Program-made: the position numbers and the translations under genes
Notes under the pieces: model-generated
What the model was told of the DNA's origin: nothing
Seen by the model: the letters and a program-made list of their open reading frames with translations, nothing else
Database searches by the model: none
Shown: piece by piece, positions 27,600 through 37,568 of the stretch
Numbering within the stretch: position 1 is the first letter of the stretch
How the letters are laid out: each line of letters opens with the position of its first letter
DNA from: Hyphomicrobiales bacterium
Lineage (GTDB): Bacteria; Pseudomonadota; Alphaproteobacteria; Rhizobiales; Rhizobiaceae
Assembly (NCBI GenBank): GCA_003577315.1
Contig: QEVK01000015.1
Coordinates: 161,295 to 225,294 of the forward strand
Length of the DNA stretch: 64,000 nt
Direction: 5' to 3'

Positions 27600-28985
27600 A
27601 TGACCGAAACGGTCAAGCTGAAATCCCCCATCGACGGCTCGGTCTACGCCGAGCGGCCGGTCGCGACCGAGCCCGAGATCGACGCGGCGATCGCCCGCGC
27701 CCGCGCCGCGCAGGCCGAATGGGCTAACGTCTCCGTCGCCGAGCGCGGAAAATACCTTCTCGCCTTCCTCGAGGCGATGCTCGCCATGAACGACGAGATC
27801 GTGCCGGAGATCGCCTGGCAGATGGGGCGGCCGGTGCGCTACGGCGGCGAGAAGGGCGGCGTCGAGGAGCGCACCCGCTACATGGTGGCGCTGGCCGAGA
27901 AGGCGCTCGCGCCCTACGTGCCGGAGGAGCGCCCCGGCTTCCGCCGCTATCTCAAGCGCGCGCCGCTCGGCGTCGTGATGACCGTCGCGCCGTGGAACTA
28001 CCCGTATCTGACGACGGTCAACTCGGTCGTGCCGGCGCTGATGGCGGGCAACGCCGTCGTCCTCAAGCACGCCGCGCAGACGCTGCTGGTCGGCGAGCGC
28101 TTCCAGGCCGCCTTCGACAAGGCCGGCCTGCCCAGGGGCGTGTTCCAGAACATCGTGCTCAGCCACGGCCAGACCGAGAGGCTGCTCGGCTCGGGCCTGA
28201 TCGACCATTGCAACTTCACCGGCTCGGTCGCCGGCGGGCGGGCCATCGAGAAGGCGGCGGCCGGCACCTTCATGACGCTGGGGCTGGAGCTCGGCGGCAA
28301 GGACCCGGCCTATGTGCTGCCCGACGCGAAGCTCGACCACGCCATCGCCAATCTGGTCGACGGCGCCTTCTACAACACCGGCCAGTGCTGCTGCGGCATC
28401 GAGCGCGTCTATGTCCACGAGAAGGTCTATGACGACTTCGTCGAGGGCTTCGTCGCCGAGACCAGGAACTATGTCGTCGGCAACCCGCTCGATCAGGCCA
28501 CGACGATGGGGCCGATGGCGCAGGCGCGCTTCGCCGATTTCATCCGCGAGCAGAAGGCCGAGGCGCTGCGCAAGGGCGCGGTCGCCCATATCGGCATGAA
28601 GGTCGAGGGCGACGCCGCCGGCTCGCCCTATCTCGCGCCCGAGGTGTTGACCGCTGTCAACCACCAGATGAGCGTGATGCGCGAGGAATCGTTCGGCCCC
28701 GTCGTCGGCATCATGAAGGTGCGCGACGACGAGGAGGCGATTTCGCTGATGAACGACAGCCCCTACGGCCTGACCGCATCGGTGTGGACCACCGACACCG
28801 AGCGCGCGGCGCAAATCGGCGACCGCATCGAGACCGGCACCGTGTTCATGAACCGCTGCGACTACGTCGATCCCGGCCTTGTGTGGACCGGGGTCAAGGA
28901 CACCGGCAAGGGCGGCGCGATGGGCCTCGTCGGCTACGGGAACCTGACGCGGCCGAAGAGCTACCACCTGCGCGAAGCGATCTGA
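27600..28985 (+). CDS. NAD(P)-dependent aldehyde dehydrogenase
   Basis: ALDH superfamily enzyme, 461 residues. The cofactor block APWNYPYLTTVNSVVPAL, catalytic Glu in LGLELGGKDPAYV and catalytic Cys in FYNTGQCCCGIERVYVHE (three consecutive Cys) are present, as is the C-terminal ESFGPVVGIMKV. In this operon it may oxidise a gamma-glutamyl-amino aldehyde to the acid. It begins 22 bases after the ligase gene. Confidence 0.92.
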   Translation: MTETVKLKSPIDGSVYAERPVATEPEIDAAIARARAAQAEWANVSVAERGKYLLAFLEAMLAMNDEIVPEIAWQMGRPVRYGGEKGGVEERTRYMVALAEKALAPYVPEERPGFRRYLKRAPLGVVMTVAPWNYPYLTTVNSVVPALMAGNAVVLKHAAQTLLVGERFQAAFDKAGLPRGVFQNIVLSHGQTERLLGSGLIDHCNFTGSVAGGRAIEKAAAGTFMTLGLELGGKDPAYVLPDAKLDHAIANLVDGAFYNTGQCCCGIERVYVHEKVYDDFVEGFVAETRNYVVGNPLDQATTMGPMAQARFADFIREQKAEALRKGAVAHIGMKVEGDAAGSPYLAPEVLTAVNHQMSVMREESFGPVVGIMKVRDDEEAISLMNDSPYGLTASVWTTDTERAAQIGDRIETGTVFMNRCDYVDPGLVWTGVKDTGKGGAMGLVGYGNLTRPKSYHLREAI

Positions 28986-29002
28986 TCTTCCGAAGGATAA
29001 TC

Positions 29003-30175
29003 ATGACCAACCTCGTCTCGAAATGGAACTATCCCACCACCGTGCGCTTCGGCGCCGGCCGCATCAGGGAGCTGCCGGAGGTGCTGAAGGAGGCGGGGAT
29101 CGCGAACCCGCTCTTCGTCACCGATCCGGGGCTGGCGAAGCTGCCGGTGGCGGCCTCGACGCTGACGCTGCTTTCCGACGCCGGCGTGCCGCACGGCGTC
29201 TTCTCCGACGTCAAGCCGAACCCGGTGGAATCGAACCTGCATGCCGGCATCGAGGTCTACAAGGCAGGCAACCATGACGGCGTCGTCGCCTTCGGCGGCG
29301 GCTCGGCGCTCGACCTCGGCAAGCTGATCGCCTTCCAGGCGCATCAGGGCCGCCCGGTGTGGGACTTCGAGGACATCGGCGACTGGTGGACGCGGGCCGA
29401 CGCCTCCAAGATCGCGCCCATCGTCGCGGTGCCGACCACGGCCGGCACCGGCTCGGAGGTCGGCCGCGCCGGCGTGCTCACCCACGAGGCGAGCCACACC
29501 AAGAAGGTGATCTTCCATCCGAGGATGATGCCGGCCATCGTCATCGCCGACCCCGAGCTGACGGCCGGCATGCCGCCCTTCATCACCGCCGGCACCGGCA
29601 TGGACGCGCTCGCCCACTGCCTCGAGGCCTATTGCGCGCCGGGCTACCACCCGATGGCCGACGGCATCGCGCTCGAAGGCATGCGCCTCGCCTTCGAGTA
29701 CCTGCCGAAAGCCTTCGCAAACGGCGGCGACCTCGAGGCCCGCGCGCACATGATGTCGGCCGCCGCCATGGGCGCGACCGCCTTCCAGAAGGGGCTGGGC
29801 GCAATCCACTCGCTGTCGCACCCGATCGGCGCGCTCTACGACACCCATCACGGCATGACCAACGCCGTGTTCATGCCCTATGTGCTGGCCTTCAACCGCC
29901 CGGCCATCGAGGAACGGATTTCCCGCGCCGCCGCCTATCTCGGCATTTCCGGCGGCTTCGACGGCTTCGCCGCGGCGGTGCGCAAGCTGCGCGAGACGCT
30001 CCAGGTGCCGCACACCCTGCCGGAATTGATCAAGGATTTCGCGCCGGACGCCGCGCGCCGGGACCTGATCGCGGAAATGGCCATCGTCGACCCCACCGCC
30101 GGCGGCAACCCGGTGAAGCTGACCAGGGAGGCGGCGCTTTCGCTGCTCGACGCGGCGATTTCCGGCCGGCTCTGA
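29003..30175 (+). CDS. Iron-containing alcohol dehydrogenase
   Basis: Group III (Fe-dependent) alcohol dehydrogenase, 390 residues. NAD-binding GGGSALDLGKL, the AVPTTAGTGSEV motif, and the metal ligands in MDALAHCLEAYCAPGYHPMAD, LSHPIGALYDTHHGMTNAV (His residues) are all visible. In context it could oxidise a gamma-glutamyl amino alcohol, providing the aldehyde for the preceding enzyme. The ATG at 29003 follows GAAGGATAATC. Confidence 0.92.
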   Translation: MTNLVSKWNYPTTVRFGAGRIRELPEVLKEAGIANPLFVTDPGLAKLPVAASTLTLLSDAGVPHGVFSDVKPNPVESNLHAGIEVYKAGNHDGVVAFGGGSALDLGKLIAFQAHQGRPVWDFEDIGDWWTRADASKIAPIVAVPTTAGTGSEVGRAGVLTHEASHTKKVIFHPRMMPAIVIADPELTAGMPPFITAGTGMDALAHCLEAYCAPGYHPMADGIALEGMRLAFEYLPKAFANGGDLEARAHMMSAAAMGATAFQKGLGAIHSLSHPIGALYDTHHGMTNAVFMPYVLAFNRPAIEERISRAAAYLGISGGFDGFAAAVRKLRETLQVPHTLPELIKDFAPDAARRDLIAEMAIVDPTAGGNPVKLTREAALSLLDAAISGRL

Positions 30176-30199
30176 CCCGATCTTTCGCGCGATGTGGAG

Positions 30200-30229
30200 A
30201 AGGCCCGCTCCCCCGCCGGGGCGGGTCTT
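30200..30229 (+). terminator. Hairpin terminator after the alcohol dehydrogenase gene
   Basis: A 12-pair stem with two G-U wobbles joins 30200-30211 with 30218-30229, 24 bases after the stop codon. The following tract is only moderately T-rich (CATATTTCGG), so termination may be partial. Confidence 0.55.
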
Positions 30230-30322
30230 CATATTTCGGTAACAATGCCCATATTATGCTGCAAGCAGATCGCTTCCATCGCTGACCACGGATGTACTGG
30301 CAGGATGTCGAGGCGAAGGAGG

Positions 30323-30348
30323 AAGGTCGGGCGCTGCCCGGCCTTTTT
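30323..30348 (+). terminator. Rho-independent terminator with no gene in front
   Basis: A 10-pair stem (30323-30332 with 30336-30345, one wobble) has a 3-base loop and runs into five T residues at 30344-30348. No protein gene precedes it on this strand, apart from the alcohol dehydrogenase that has its own hairpin. It may end a short untranslated RNA or read-through transcript. Confidence 0.6.
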
Positions 30349-30382
30349 CGTTCCGGCCCCGCCTGTCCGCAGGCCGCCGAGT

Positions 30383-30580
30383 TCAGCGCATTTGCGTATC
30401 CCACTCGCGCCAGTGCGTGGGCGAGACCTGTACCTTCTCGCCCGTCGCGGACTTGACCCATGGGGCCGTGCCGGGAGTGCGCCGGCAGGGGAAGACGAGG
30501 GCGTGGGCGCCGTCGCGGTCGATCACGGCGAGCTCGAGGTCCCGATCGAAGGGGGCGGTCGATATCGGTTGCCACTGCAT
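30383..30580 (-). CDS. Small conserved hypothetical protein
   Basis: Protein of 65 residues beginning MQWQPISTAPFDRDLELAVI and ending in a PTHWREWD segment. It reads as genuine protein and resembles the short 'W-x-PI-x-TAP-x-D' family common in rhizobia (DUF551-like opening), with no membrane segment. The ATG at 30580 follows CACGAGGAA. It lies just downstream of the FixK gene on the same strand, so it may be transcribed with it. Function unknown. Confidence 0.68.
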   Translation of the reverse strand: MQWQPISTAPFDRDLELAVIDRDGAHALVFPCRRTPGTAPWVKSATGEKVQVSPTHWREWDTQMR

Positions 30581-30644
30581 TTCCTCGTGGCCGCGGCGGC
30601 CACCCTTTCAGTCGGTATCCGGCAAGCCGAGCGTTCCACCGGCA

Positions 30645-31304
30645 CTAGGCCGCCAGATCGTGCAGGACCTGCCACTTGACGATCTCGACGCTGCGCAGGT
30701 TCGGCAGCCGGATGACGTCCTTGTGCTTGAGCCGCGTGAAGACGCGGGAGACCGTCTCGATGGTCAGGCCGAGATAGTCGGCGATGTCGGCCCGCGACAT
30801 CGGCAGCTCGACCTGCGGCAGTCCGCCCTGGCGCTCGGACATGTCCGCGATGAAGGCGGCGACGCGCTCGACGGCGTTCTGCCTGCCGAGGACGAGCAGG
30901 TGCTCCTGCGTCCTGACGAGGCCGCGAAGCGCCATCGGCAGGAGCTCGCCGGCCCGCTCGTCGCGGAACGACGACAGGCGCAGGACGCGGATGCCGGTGG
31001 CGCAGATGGCTTCGGCGAAGAAGTGATGGGTGCTGTCGGTCTCGAAGCCGAACGCCTCGCCCGCCAGATGGAAGGCCGAAATCTGCCGGCGGCCGTCGGC
31101 CAGCAGGCGGTAGACGCGCACGGCGCCGAACTCGACCATGTAGAGATTGCCGCTCTTTCCGCCCTGGGCGTAGATCTCCTTGCCGGCGGGGAAGAACTGG
31201 GGCGGCTGCGTGCTTGCGCCGAAGGGCGACAGGACCGCCTCGTCGCGGGCGGGCCGGGCTTCGTCCGGACGAGGCGGTATCCGATGCGTTTCCAGATTGG
31301 CCAT
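30645..31304 (-). CDS. fixK: FNR/CRP family regulator, FixK type
   Basis: Transcription factor of 219 residues. It has a cyclic-nucleotide-binding-like beta-roll (FPAGKEIYAQGGKSGNLYMVEFGAVRVY) and a C-terminal HTH with DIADYLGLTIETVSRVFTRLK, whose E-x-x-S-R contacts read TTGAT half-sites. The N-terminus has no Cys cluster, so it does not bind an iron-sulfur centre; this fits FixK rather than FNR. Gene order FixL-FixJ-FixK and sites upstream (a FixJ-like box and a FixK box) suggest it is switched on by FixJ in low oxygen and limits its own expression. It would act on the TTGAY-N4-RTCAA boxes scattered over 31-50 kb. Confidence 0.9.
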   Translation of the reverse strand: MANLETHRIPPRPDEARPARDEAVLSPFGASTQPPQFFPAGKEIYAQGGKSGNLYMVEFGAVRVYRLLADGRRQISAFHLAGEAFGFETDSTHHFFAEAICATGIRVLRLSSFRDERAGELLPMALRGLVRTQEHLLVLGRQNAVERVAAFIADMSERQGGLPQVELPMSRADIADYLGLTIETVSRVFTRLKHKDVIRLPNLRSVEIVKWQVLHDLAA

Positions 31305-31319
31305 GATCGTCTCCAGATG

Positions 31320-31333
31320 CTGATGACGATCAA
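31320..31333 (-). promoter_or_regulatory. FixK/FNR box upstream of fixK
   Basis: On the minus strand the sequence is TTGATCGTCATCAG, one base off the perfect TTGAT-N4-ATCAA palindrome. Its edge is 15 bases before the fixK start codon, a position better suited to repression than activation, so negative autoregulation is inferred. Confidence 0.7.
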
Positions 31334-31368
31334 TCGCGCAAATGCCGCCGTCGCGAAATTCGGTTGGC

Positions 31369-31389
31369 TCCGTAGGGGAATCTACGTAC
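31369..31389 (-). promoter_or_regulatory. Putative FixJ binding site
   Basis: Between fixJ and fixK the minus strand reads GTACGTAGATTCCCCTACGGA, containing the inverted pair CGTAG-N6-CTACG. This resembles the ACGTA-like boxes bound by phosphorylated FixJ ahead of fixK genes in alphaproteobacteria, as I recall them. It is centred about 74 bases before the fixK start codon. Confidence 0.5.
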
Positions 31390-31415
31390 CGGCCGCCGCC
31401 GGCCTGTCCGCTGCC

Positions 31416-32039
31416 CTAGCTGTGCCTGGCGGCGAGGTCGAGCATGATCGCCATGCGCACCAGGTCGGGCAGGCTTCTGGCCTGCATCTTGGCCATGACG
31501 TTGGCGCGGTGGACCTCCACCGTGCGCGGGCTGATGTTGAGGTCGTAGGCGATGGTCTTGTTCGGCATGCCGGCCACGACGGCCGAAAGCACCTGCCGCT
31601 CGCGCTCCGAGAGCTGGTCGAGCCGGGTCCTGAGCGTGGCGGCGTCGTCCGTGGCCTCCGTCCTGTCGAGGCGGCTTGCCGCGCGCTTGATGGCGTCGAC
31701 CAGCACCTCGTCCTCGAACGGCTTCTCGATGAAATCGACCGCGCCGGCCTTCATCGCCGCGACCGCCATCGGCACGTCGCCCTGTCCGGTGACGACGATG
31801 GCCGGCACCATGGCGCCCGCCGCGTTCAGCCTCTCCAGCAGCTCGACGCCGCTCATGTCCGGCATGCGCAGGTCGGTGACGAGGCAGGCCCGGCCGATGT
31901 CCGGCGCGGCGGCGAGGAAGCCGGTCGCCGAGCCGTGGACGCGCACGGTGAAGCCCATCGTCGTCAGCAGGAAGGCGAGCGACTTGCGCGCCGCTTCCTC
32001 GTCGTCGACGATATGAACGACATAGCTGTCAATCTGCAT
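31416..32039 (-). CDS. fixJ: Two-component response regulator FixJ
   Basis: Response regulator of 207 residues. The receiver domain has the acidic pocket VDDE, phospho-acceptor Asp56 ([11 protein letters not shown]) and the Lys in FIEKPF; the C-terminal LuxR-type HTH contains [43 protein letters not shown]. The start is the ATG at 32039, 11 bases inside the end of fixL, so the pair is co-translated. It is expected to be phosphorylated by FixL and to activate fixK. Confidence 0.92.
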   Translation of the reverse strand: MQIDSYVVHIVDDEEAARKSLAFLLTTMGFTVRVHGSATGFLAAAPDIGRACLVTDLRMPDMSGVELLERLNAAGAMVPAIVVTGQGDVPMAVAAMKAGAVDFIEKPFEDEVLVDAIKRAASRLDRTEATDDAATLRTRLDQLSERERQVLSAVVAGMPNKTIAYDLNISPRTVEVHRANVMAKMQARSLPDLVRMAIMLDLAARHS

Positions 32040-33540
32040 GCGCCGCCTCTCTTGCCGCCGCGGGCAGCGACACCCGGAAGGTGGCGCCGCCCGCCTCGTT
32101 GCGGCTTGCCGCGATGGAGCCGCCATGCGCCTCGACGATGCGCCGGGAGATGGAAAGGCCGATGCCCATGCCGTTCGCCTTGCTGGTGACGAAGGGCTCG
32201 AACAGCCGCTCGGCGATGTCCTCGGCGATCCCCGGCCCGGTGTCGGCCACCTCGATCACCACGCCCGCGCCGTCGCGGCCCGTGCGCACGACCAGCTCGC
32301 GCCGGTCGCTCTCGCGCATCGCCTCCATGGCGTTGCGCATCAGGTTGATGAGCACCTGCTGGATCTGGACGCGGTCGGCGACCACCTCGTCGGCGCCGGA
32401 GCCGGAGGAGAAGTCGAATATCGAGCGCACGCCCTGCTCGCGCGAGCCGACCAGCGCCAGCGCGCCGGCCTCCTCGATCAGCTTGCGCACGTTTTCCCGC
32501 GACTTCTCGGTCTCGCCATGCGTGACGAACTCGCGCAGGTGGCGGATGGTCTCGCCGGCGCGCAGCGCCTGCCTGGCGGTCTCCTCCAGCGCCTCCCTGA
32601 TATGCGCGGCCGCCGCGCCGTCCAGGCTGGAGAGATAGCGCACGCAGCCCTGCGAATAGTTGGCGATCGCCGCGAGGGGCTGGTTGAGCTCGTGCGCCAG
32701 CGTCGAGGCCATCTCCCCCAGCTCGCTGAGGCGGGCGAGCCGCGCCAGCTCGCTCTGCACCTCGCGCAGCCGCGCCTCGGTCTCCTCCCGCTCGGTCAGG
32801 TCGCGGATGAAGCCGGTGAAGAAGGTCTCGCCGGCGGAGCTGGCCTCGCCGACGGTGAGCTTCATGGGAAAGGTGGAGCCGTCCTTCCTGCGCCCGACCA
32901 CCACGCGGTCGATGCCGATGATCCGCTTCTCGCCGGTCTCCAGGTAGCGCCGGATGTAGCCGTCGTGCTCGCGGCGGTAGGGTTCCGGCATCAGCATGCT
33001 GACGTTGCGGCCGACCGCCTCGGCTTCGGTGTAGCCGAACTGGCGCACCGCCGCCGTGCTGAAGGAGGTGATGAGGCCGGTCCGGTCGATCACCACGGTC
33101 GCGTCGGGGACGGTGGCGAGGATCGAGCGCAGATGCGCCTCGCGCGACTTGATCTCCTCCTCGCTCCTTTCGAGCGCGCGGCGCGAGCGGCGCAGCATCT
33201 CGCCCATCCAGGCGATGACGAGGCCGACGGCGGTGAAGATCGCCACCTGCAGCCAGGCCGTCGGGTCGCTGCCGGCGATGAAGAGCGCGCCGGCGAGCGA
33301 AAGCGCGAGCGCGAACAGCCCCGGCCCGATGCCGCCGGCGATCACCGCGACCAGGATCACCGGGACGAAGAGGACGAAGATGGCCGCGTTGCCGAGCGCG
33401 TCCTGCAGCGCCAGCCGCAGGGCGAAGGCAACCGCCACGGCGGCGCCCGCGAGCAGGTATCCCGCCCGGCCCTCGAAGCGGCGGGAAAAGACAAGCTGAA
33501 GAAAACGCCCCTGCAATCCAGGCATGTCTGCGGCTGGCAT
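32029..33540 (-). CDS. fixL: Oxygen-sensing histidine kinase FixL
   Basis: Membrane sensor kinase, 503 residues from the chosen start. About four hydrophobic segments lie between 25 and 113, followed by a PAS domain (about 130-250) with the FixL heme pocket: [12 protein letters not shown] places the proximal His at residue 192, and [15 protein letters not shown] follows as in known FixL. The kinase core has the phospho-His in [15 protein letters not shown] (His283), then N ([12 protein letters not shown]), G1 (DTGPGI) and G2 (GMGIGLSIS) boxes. The frame is open to 33654, but that start would overlap a perfect FixK box, so the ATG at 33540 is preferred. Confidence 0.92.
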   Translation of the reverse strand: MPAADMPGLQGRFLQLVFSRRFEGRAGYLLAGAAVAVAFALRLALQDALGNAAIFVLFVPVILVAVIAGGIGPGLFALALSLAGALFIAGSDPTAWLQVAIFTAVGLVIAWMGEMLRRSRRALERSEEEIKSREAHLRSILATVPDATVVIDRTGLITSFSTAAVRQFGYTEAEAVGRNVSMLMPEPYRREHDGYIRRYLETGEKRIIGIDRVVVGRRKDGSTFPMKLTVGEASSAGETFFTGFIRDLTEREETEARLREVQSELARLARLSELGEMASTLAHELNQPLAAIANYSQGCVRYLSSLDGAAAAHIREALEETARQALRAGETIRHLREFVTHGETEKSRENVRKLIEEAGALALVGSREQGVRSIFDFSSGSGADEVVADRVQIQQVLINLMRNAMEAMRESDRRELVVRTGRDGAGVVIEVADTGPGIAEDIAERLFEPFVTSKANGMGIGLSISRRIVEAHGGSIAASRNEAGGATFRVSLPAAAREAAHAD

Positions 33541-33645
33541 CGGCTCACCGTTGGAGAAGGCATGCAGCACAACGCGCGTGGCGGATTCCGGGCGGCCCGA
33601 TCCGGCAATGCCGCGCGCAGGCGGCGGGCCGCGGGGCGGGCGCTC

Positions 33646-33659
33646 TTGATCCACATCAA
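33646..33659 (-). promoter_or_regulatory. Perfect FNR/FixK box upstream of fixL
   Basis: TTGATCCACATCAA, a perfect half-site pair, lies 106 bases before the fixL start. With FixK activation near -41.5 this leaves a leader of about 60 bases. It suggests feedback of FixK on fixLJ. Confidence 0.75.
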
Positions 33660-33750
33660 GAATATCCGAGCAACCGCTTGAAAGGAAGCGGATCGGCGGG
33701 CGCCGCGGCGGCCAATTGTCGCTGCGGCCGGTCCCCGGGCAGGCGTTCGA

Positions 33751-35298
<1,548 letters not shown>

Positions 35299-35502
35299 GT
35301 GCCTGCGGTCCTGTCGAGGGCGCGCCGGTCGGGATCGATGGGCGGCGGAGCGAAGGCCCCGCGCGGCGTCGCGGCCGTGCGGCTCGTCCCGTGCGGTTTG
35401 TCTCGTGCGGGGCGGATTGTCCTCGCCCGGCCTTCGCCGGCGACGTGTTTTCCGCACTCAGATGGGAGCGCGGCGGCACGAAATCAACGCCGCGCGGCCT
35501 TG

Positions 35503-36321
35503 TCAGTTCGACAGGAGCCGGTGGAGCGTGCCGTCCGACAGAAGCGAGCGCGTCACGCCGCCGAACGCCCACTCGCGCAGCCTGCTGTGGCCGTAGCCGC
35601 CGGCGACGACGAGATCGGCCCCGACCTCGAGGGCTTTCGCCGCAAGCGCGCCGGCGACGTCGGGCTCGGGCCCCACCATCACCTCGGGCCTGGCCTTCGC
35701 GCCGTGCCGCATCAGGTAGCGGACCACGTCGGCGCTGCCGTCGCGCGCCTTGAAGCTGTCGCTTTCGGCGCAGGCGACGACGACCACCTCCTTCGCGCCG
35801 GTCAGGAACGGCAGGGCGTCGGCCACCGCGCGCCTCGCCTCGCGCGTGTCCTTCCAGGCCACGACGACCCTTTCGGCGCGCAGCGGCGGATGCGTCTCGG
35901 CGGCGAACAGCACCGGCCGCCCCGTCGCGAGGATCAGCGTCCCGGCATCGACGCCGCGCGAGCGGTCGGCCGCGGCGGGGGAGCCCGTCACCACGAGGTC
36001 CGCGGCGCGGGCGTGAAAGGCGACGATGTGGGTCGGGTCGCCCGTCTCGGCGCGCCAGGATGCGCGCCCGTCCTCGCCGACGATGCCGAGGAACTCCTCC
36101 TTCATCGCCTTGAGCCGGTCCTCGATGCTGCGCGTGCTGCGGAGGAAGGCCTCGGCCGAGGCGATGCCGCTCTCGTCGGAGGGGATGGGCATGCGCGCCT
36201 CGGCGGCGGCCACCGCGATGAGGTCGGCCTCGAAGCGGCCGGCGAGGTCGCGGGCGAACTCCAGCCGCGGGGCGACGGGCGAATCCACGTCGAGCTGGAC
36301 CATGATCGTCCTGAAAAGCAT
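35503..36321 (-). CDS. Universal stress protein, tandem UspA domains
   Basis: Cytoplasmic protein of 272 residues made of two UspA folds (about 1-145 and 150-272). The second domain carries the nucleotide-binding GGYGHSRLREWAFGGVTRSLL, close to the G-x2-G-x9-G-S/T rule for ATP binding. It belongs to a leftward run with a phosphoribosyltransferase, DUF2267 protein and Hsp20, a combination typical of FNR-family low-oxygen regulons. The ATG at 36321 is preceded by GGAGAGGAAC. Confidence 0.9.
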   Translation of the reverse strand: MLFRTIMVQLDVDSPVAPRLEFARDLAGRFEADLIAVAAAEARMPIPSDESGIASAEAFLRSTRSIEDRLKAMKEEFLGIVGEDGRASWRAETGDPTHIVAFHARAADLVVTGSPAAADRSRGVDAGTLILATGRPVLFAAETHPPLRAERVVVAWKDTREARRAVADALPFLTGAKEVVVVACAESDSFKARDGSADVVRYLMRHGAKARPEVMVGPEPDVAGALAAKALEVGADLVVAGGYGHSRLREWAFGGVTRSLLSDGTLHRLLSN

Positions 36322-36385
36322 GTTCCTCTCCTTCCAACGGCGGCGAGCCGGCAGGTTGGCCGGCTCGCGGCATCCTCGTTGCGCG

Positions 36386-37060
36386 TCAGGCCCCGCCCGG
36401 CGCGCCGGCCGCGCTCGTCCGCGACCGGGCCTCGCGAAGCGCGTCCACGACCTCCTCGTCGCTGAGCTGGCGGAAGTCGCGATAGTGGTGCCCGAGCGCC
36501 AGGAAGCGGACGGGCTGGCTGGGGCAGACGACCCGGCCGGCCTCCTGCGCCAGCTCGACCACCGTCTCTGGCGGGGCGACGGGAACCGCGACGACGATCT
36601 CGCGCGGGGAGCGCCGCTTCAGCGCGCGGATCGCCACCCGCATGGTCGTGCCCGTCGCGACCCCGTCGTCGACGAGGATCGCCGTCCTGCCCCTGACGGA
36701 GAGCGGCTTGCGCCCGGCCCGATAGATGTGCCTGCGCCGCTCCAGCTCCGGCCGCTCGCGGCCGATCAGCGCCTGCAACCCGGAATCGTCGAGACCGTAG
36801 GCCTCGACGATCTCGTGGTTGAGCACGACGTCCGGCGGATCGCCGTCGACGATCGCCGCCACCGCCAGCTCGGGGTTGCCGGGCGCGCCGACCTTGCGCA
36901 CGATGACGAGGTCGAGCGGCGCGCCGAGCGCGCGGGCGATCTCGGCCGCCACCGGCACGCCGCCGCGCGGCAGCGCCAGCACCACCGGGTCGGGCAGGCC
37001 GAGCCTTGCGAGCTCGTCCGCCAGCTTCCTCCCCGCCTCCTGCCGGTCGCGGAACATCAT
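36386..37060 (-). CDS. Phosphoribosyltransferase family protein
   Basis: PRTase-fold protein of 224 residues. The PRPP loop is TAILVDDGVATGTTMRVAI and the N-terminal block VLALPRGGVPVAAEIARALG is that of the COG1926-like family. Members often sit in stress or dormancy clusters and their natural substrate is not settled. It starts 4 bases after the DUF2267 gene. Confidence 0.88.
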   Translation of the reverse strand: MMFRDRQEAGRKLADELARLGLPDPVVLALPRGGVPVAAEIARALGAPLDLVIVRKVGAPGNPELAVAAIVDGDPPDVVLNHEIVEAYGLDDSGLQALIGRERPELERRRHIYRAGRKPLSVRGRTAILVDDGVATGTTMRVAIRALKRRSPREIVVAVPVAPPETVVELAQEAGRVVCPSQPVRFLALGHHYRDFRQLSDEEVVDALREARSRTSAAGAPGGA

Positions 37061-37064
37061 CGCC

Positions 37065-37493
37065 TCAATCCGCCGGCCACAGGTCCTGAAGGGGCTTCTT
37101 CATGGCGTTCCTGACCTCTTCGATCTCGCCGCGCGAGACGTGACGGTCGAGCAGCCTGAAGACGGCCGACACCGCGGCATCCGGGTCGTTCAGGCGGTCG
37201 TCGGCGAAGGCGGCCTCCACGCGCGCGATGAAGTCCTCCTTCTTGCGGTTCTCGACCGGCGTCGCCAGCGGCTTCCAGCCCTCGAAATAGATGCCGCGGA
37301 TCAGGGCCGGGAACTGCGCGGCAAGGTCCGTCATCTCCTGCTGCGGCAGCCAGTCGCGGACCGCATGCAGCACGCAGCGCAAGAGGTGGTAGGCGCGGCG
37401 CTCGGGCCAGTCGAGGTCGTCGGCAAGCTCGTTCACCCATTGCTGGGCCTGCTGCGCGGCCTGCGTGAAAACGGCGATCGATGTGCCGGACAT
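37065..37493 (-). CDS. DUF2267 domain protein
   Basis: Small helical protein of 142 residues of the DUF2267 family (opening through QQAQQWVNELADDLDWPERRAY and LLRCVLHAVRDWLPQQE, closing in IEEVRNAMKKPLQDLWP). No catalytic motif or signal peptide is seen. Homologues recur beside Usp and Hsp20 genes in low-oxygen clusters, but the biochemical role is unknown. It lies 75 bases downstream of hsp20. Confidence 0.85.
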   Translation of the reverse strand: MSGTSIAVFTQAAQQAQQWVNELADDLDWPERRAYHLLRCVLHAVRDWLPQQEMTDLAAQFPALIRGIYFEGWKPLATPVENRKKEDFIARVEAAFADDRLNDPDAAVSAVFRLLDRHVSRGEIEEVRNAMKKPLQDLWPAD

Positions 37494-37568
37494 GCGGGTT
37501 CTCCATGGTTCGGGCCGGCGGCCGCCGCCGGCGCGCGGGGCGTTTGCGCCGGCGGCGGGGCGGGGGCG

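Noticed and set aside
33541..33654. Longer FixL start at 33654
   Set aside because: That start codon lies inside a perfect FixK box, and the added 38 residues are Pro/Arg-rich and unlike FixL.
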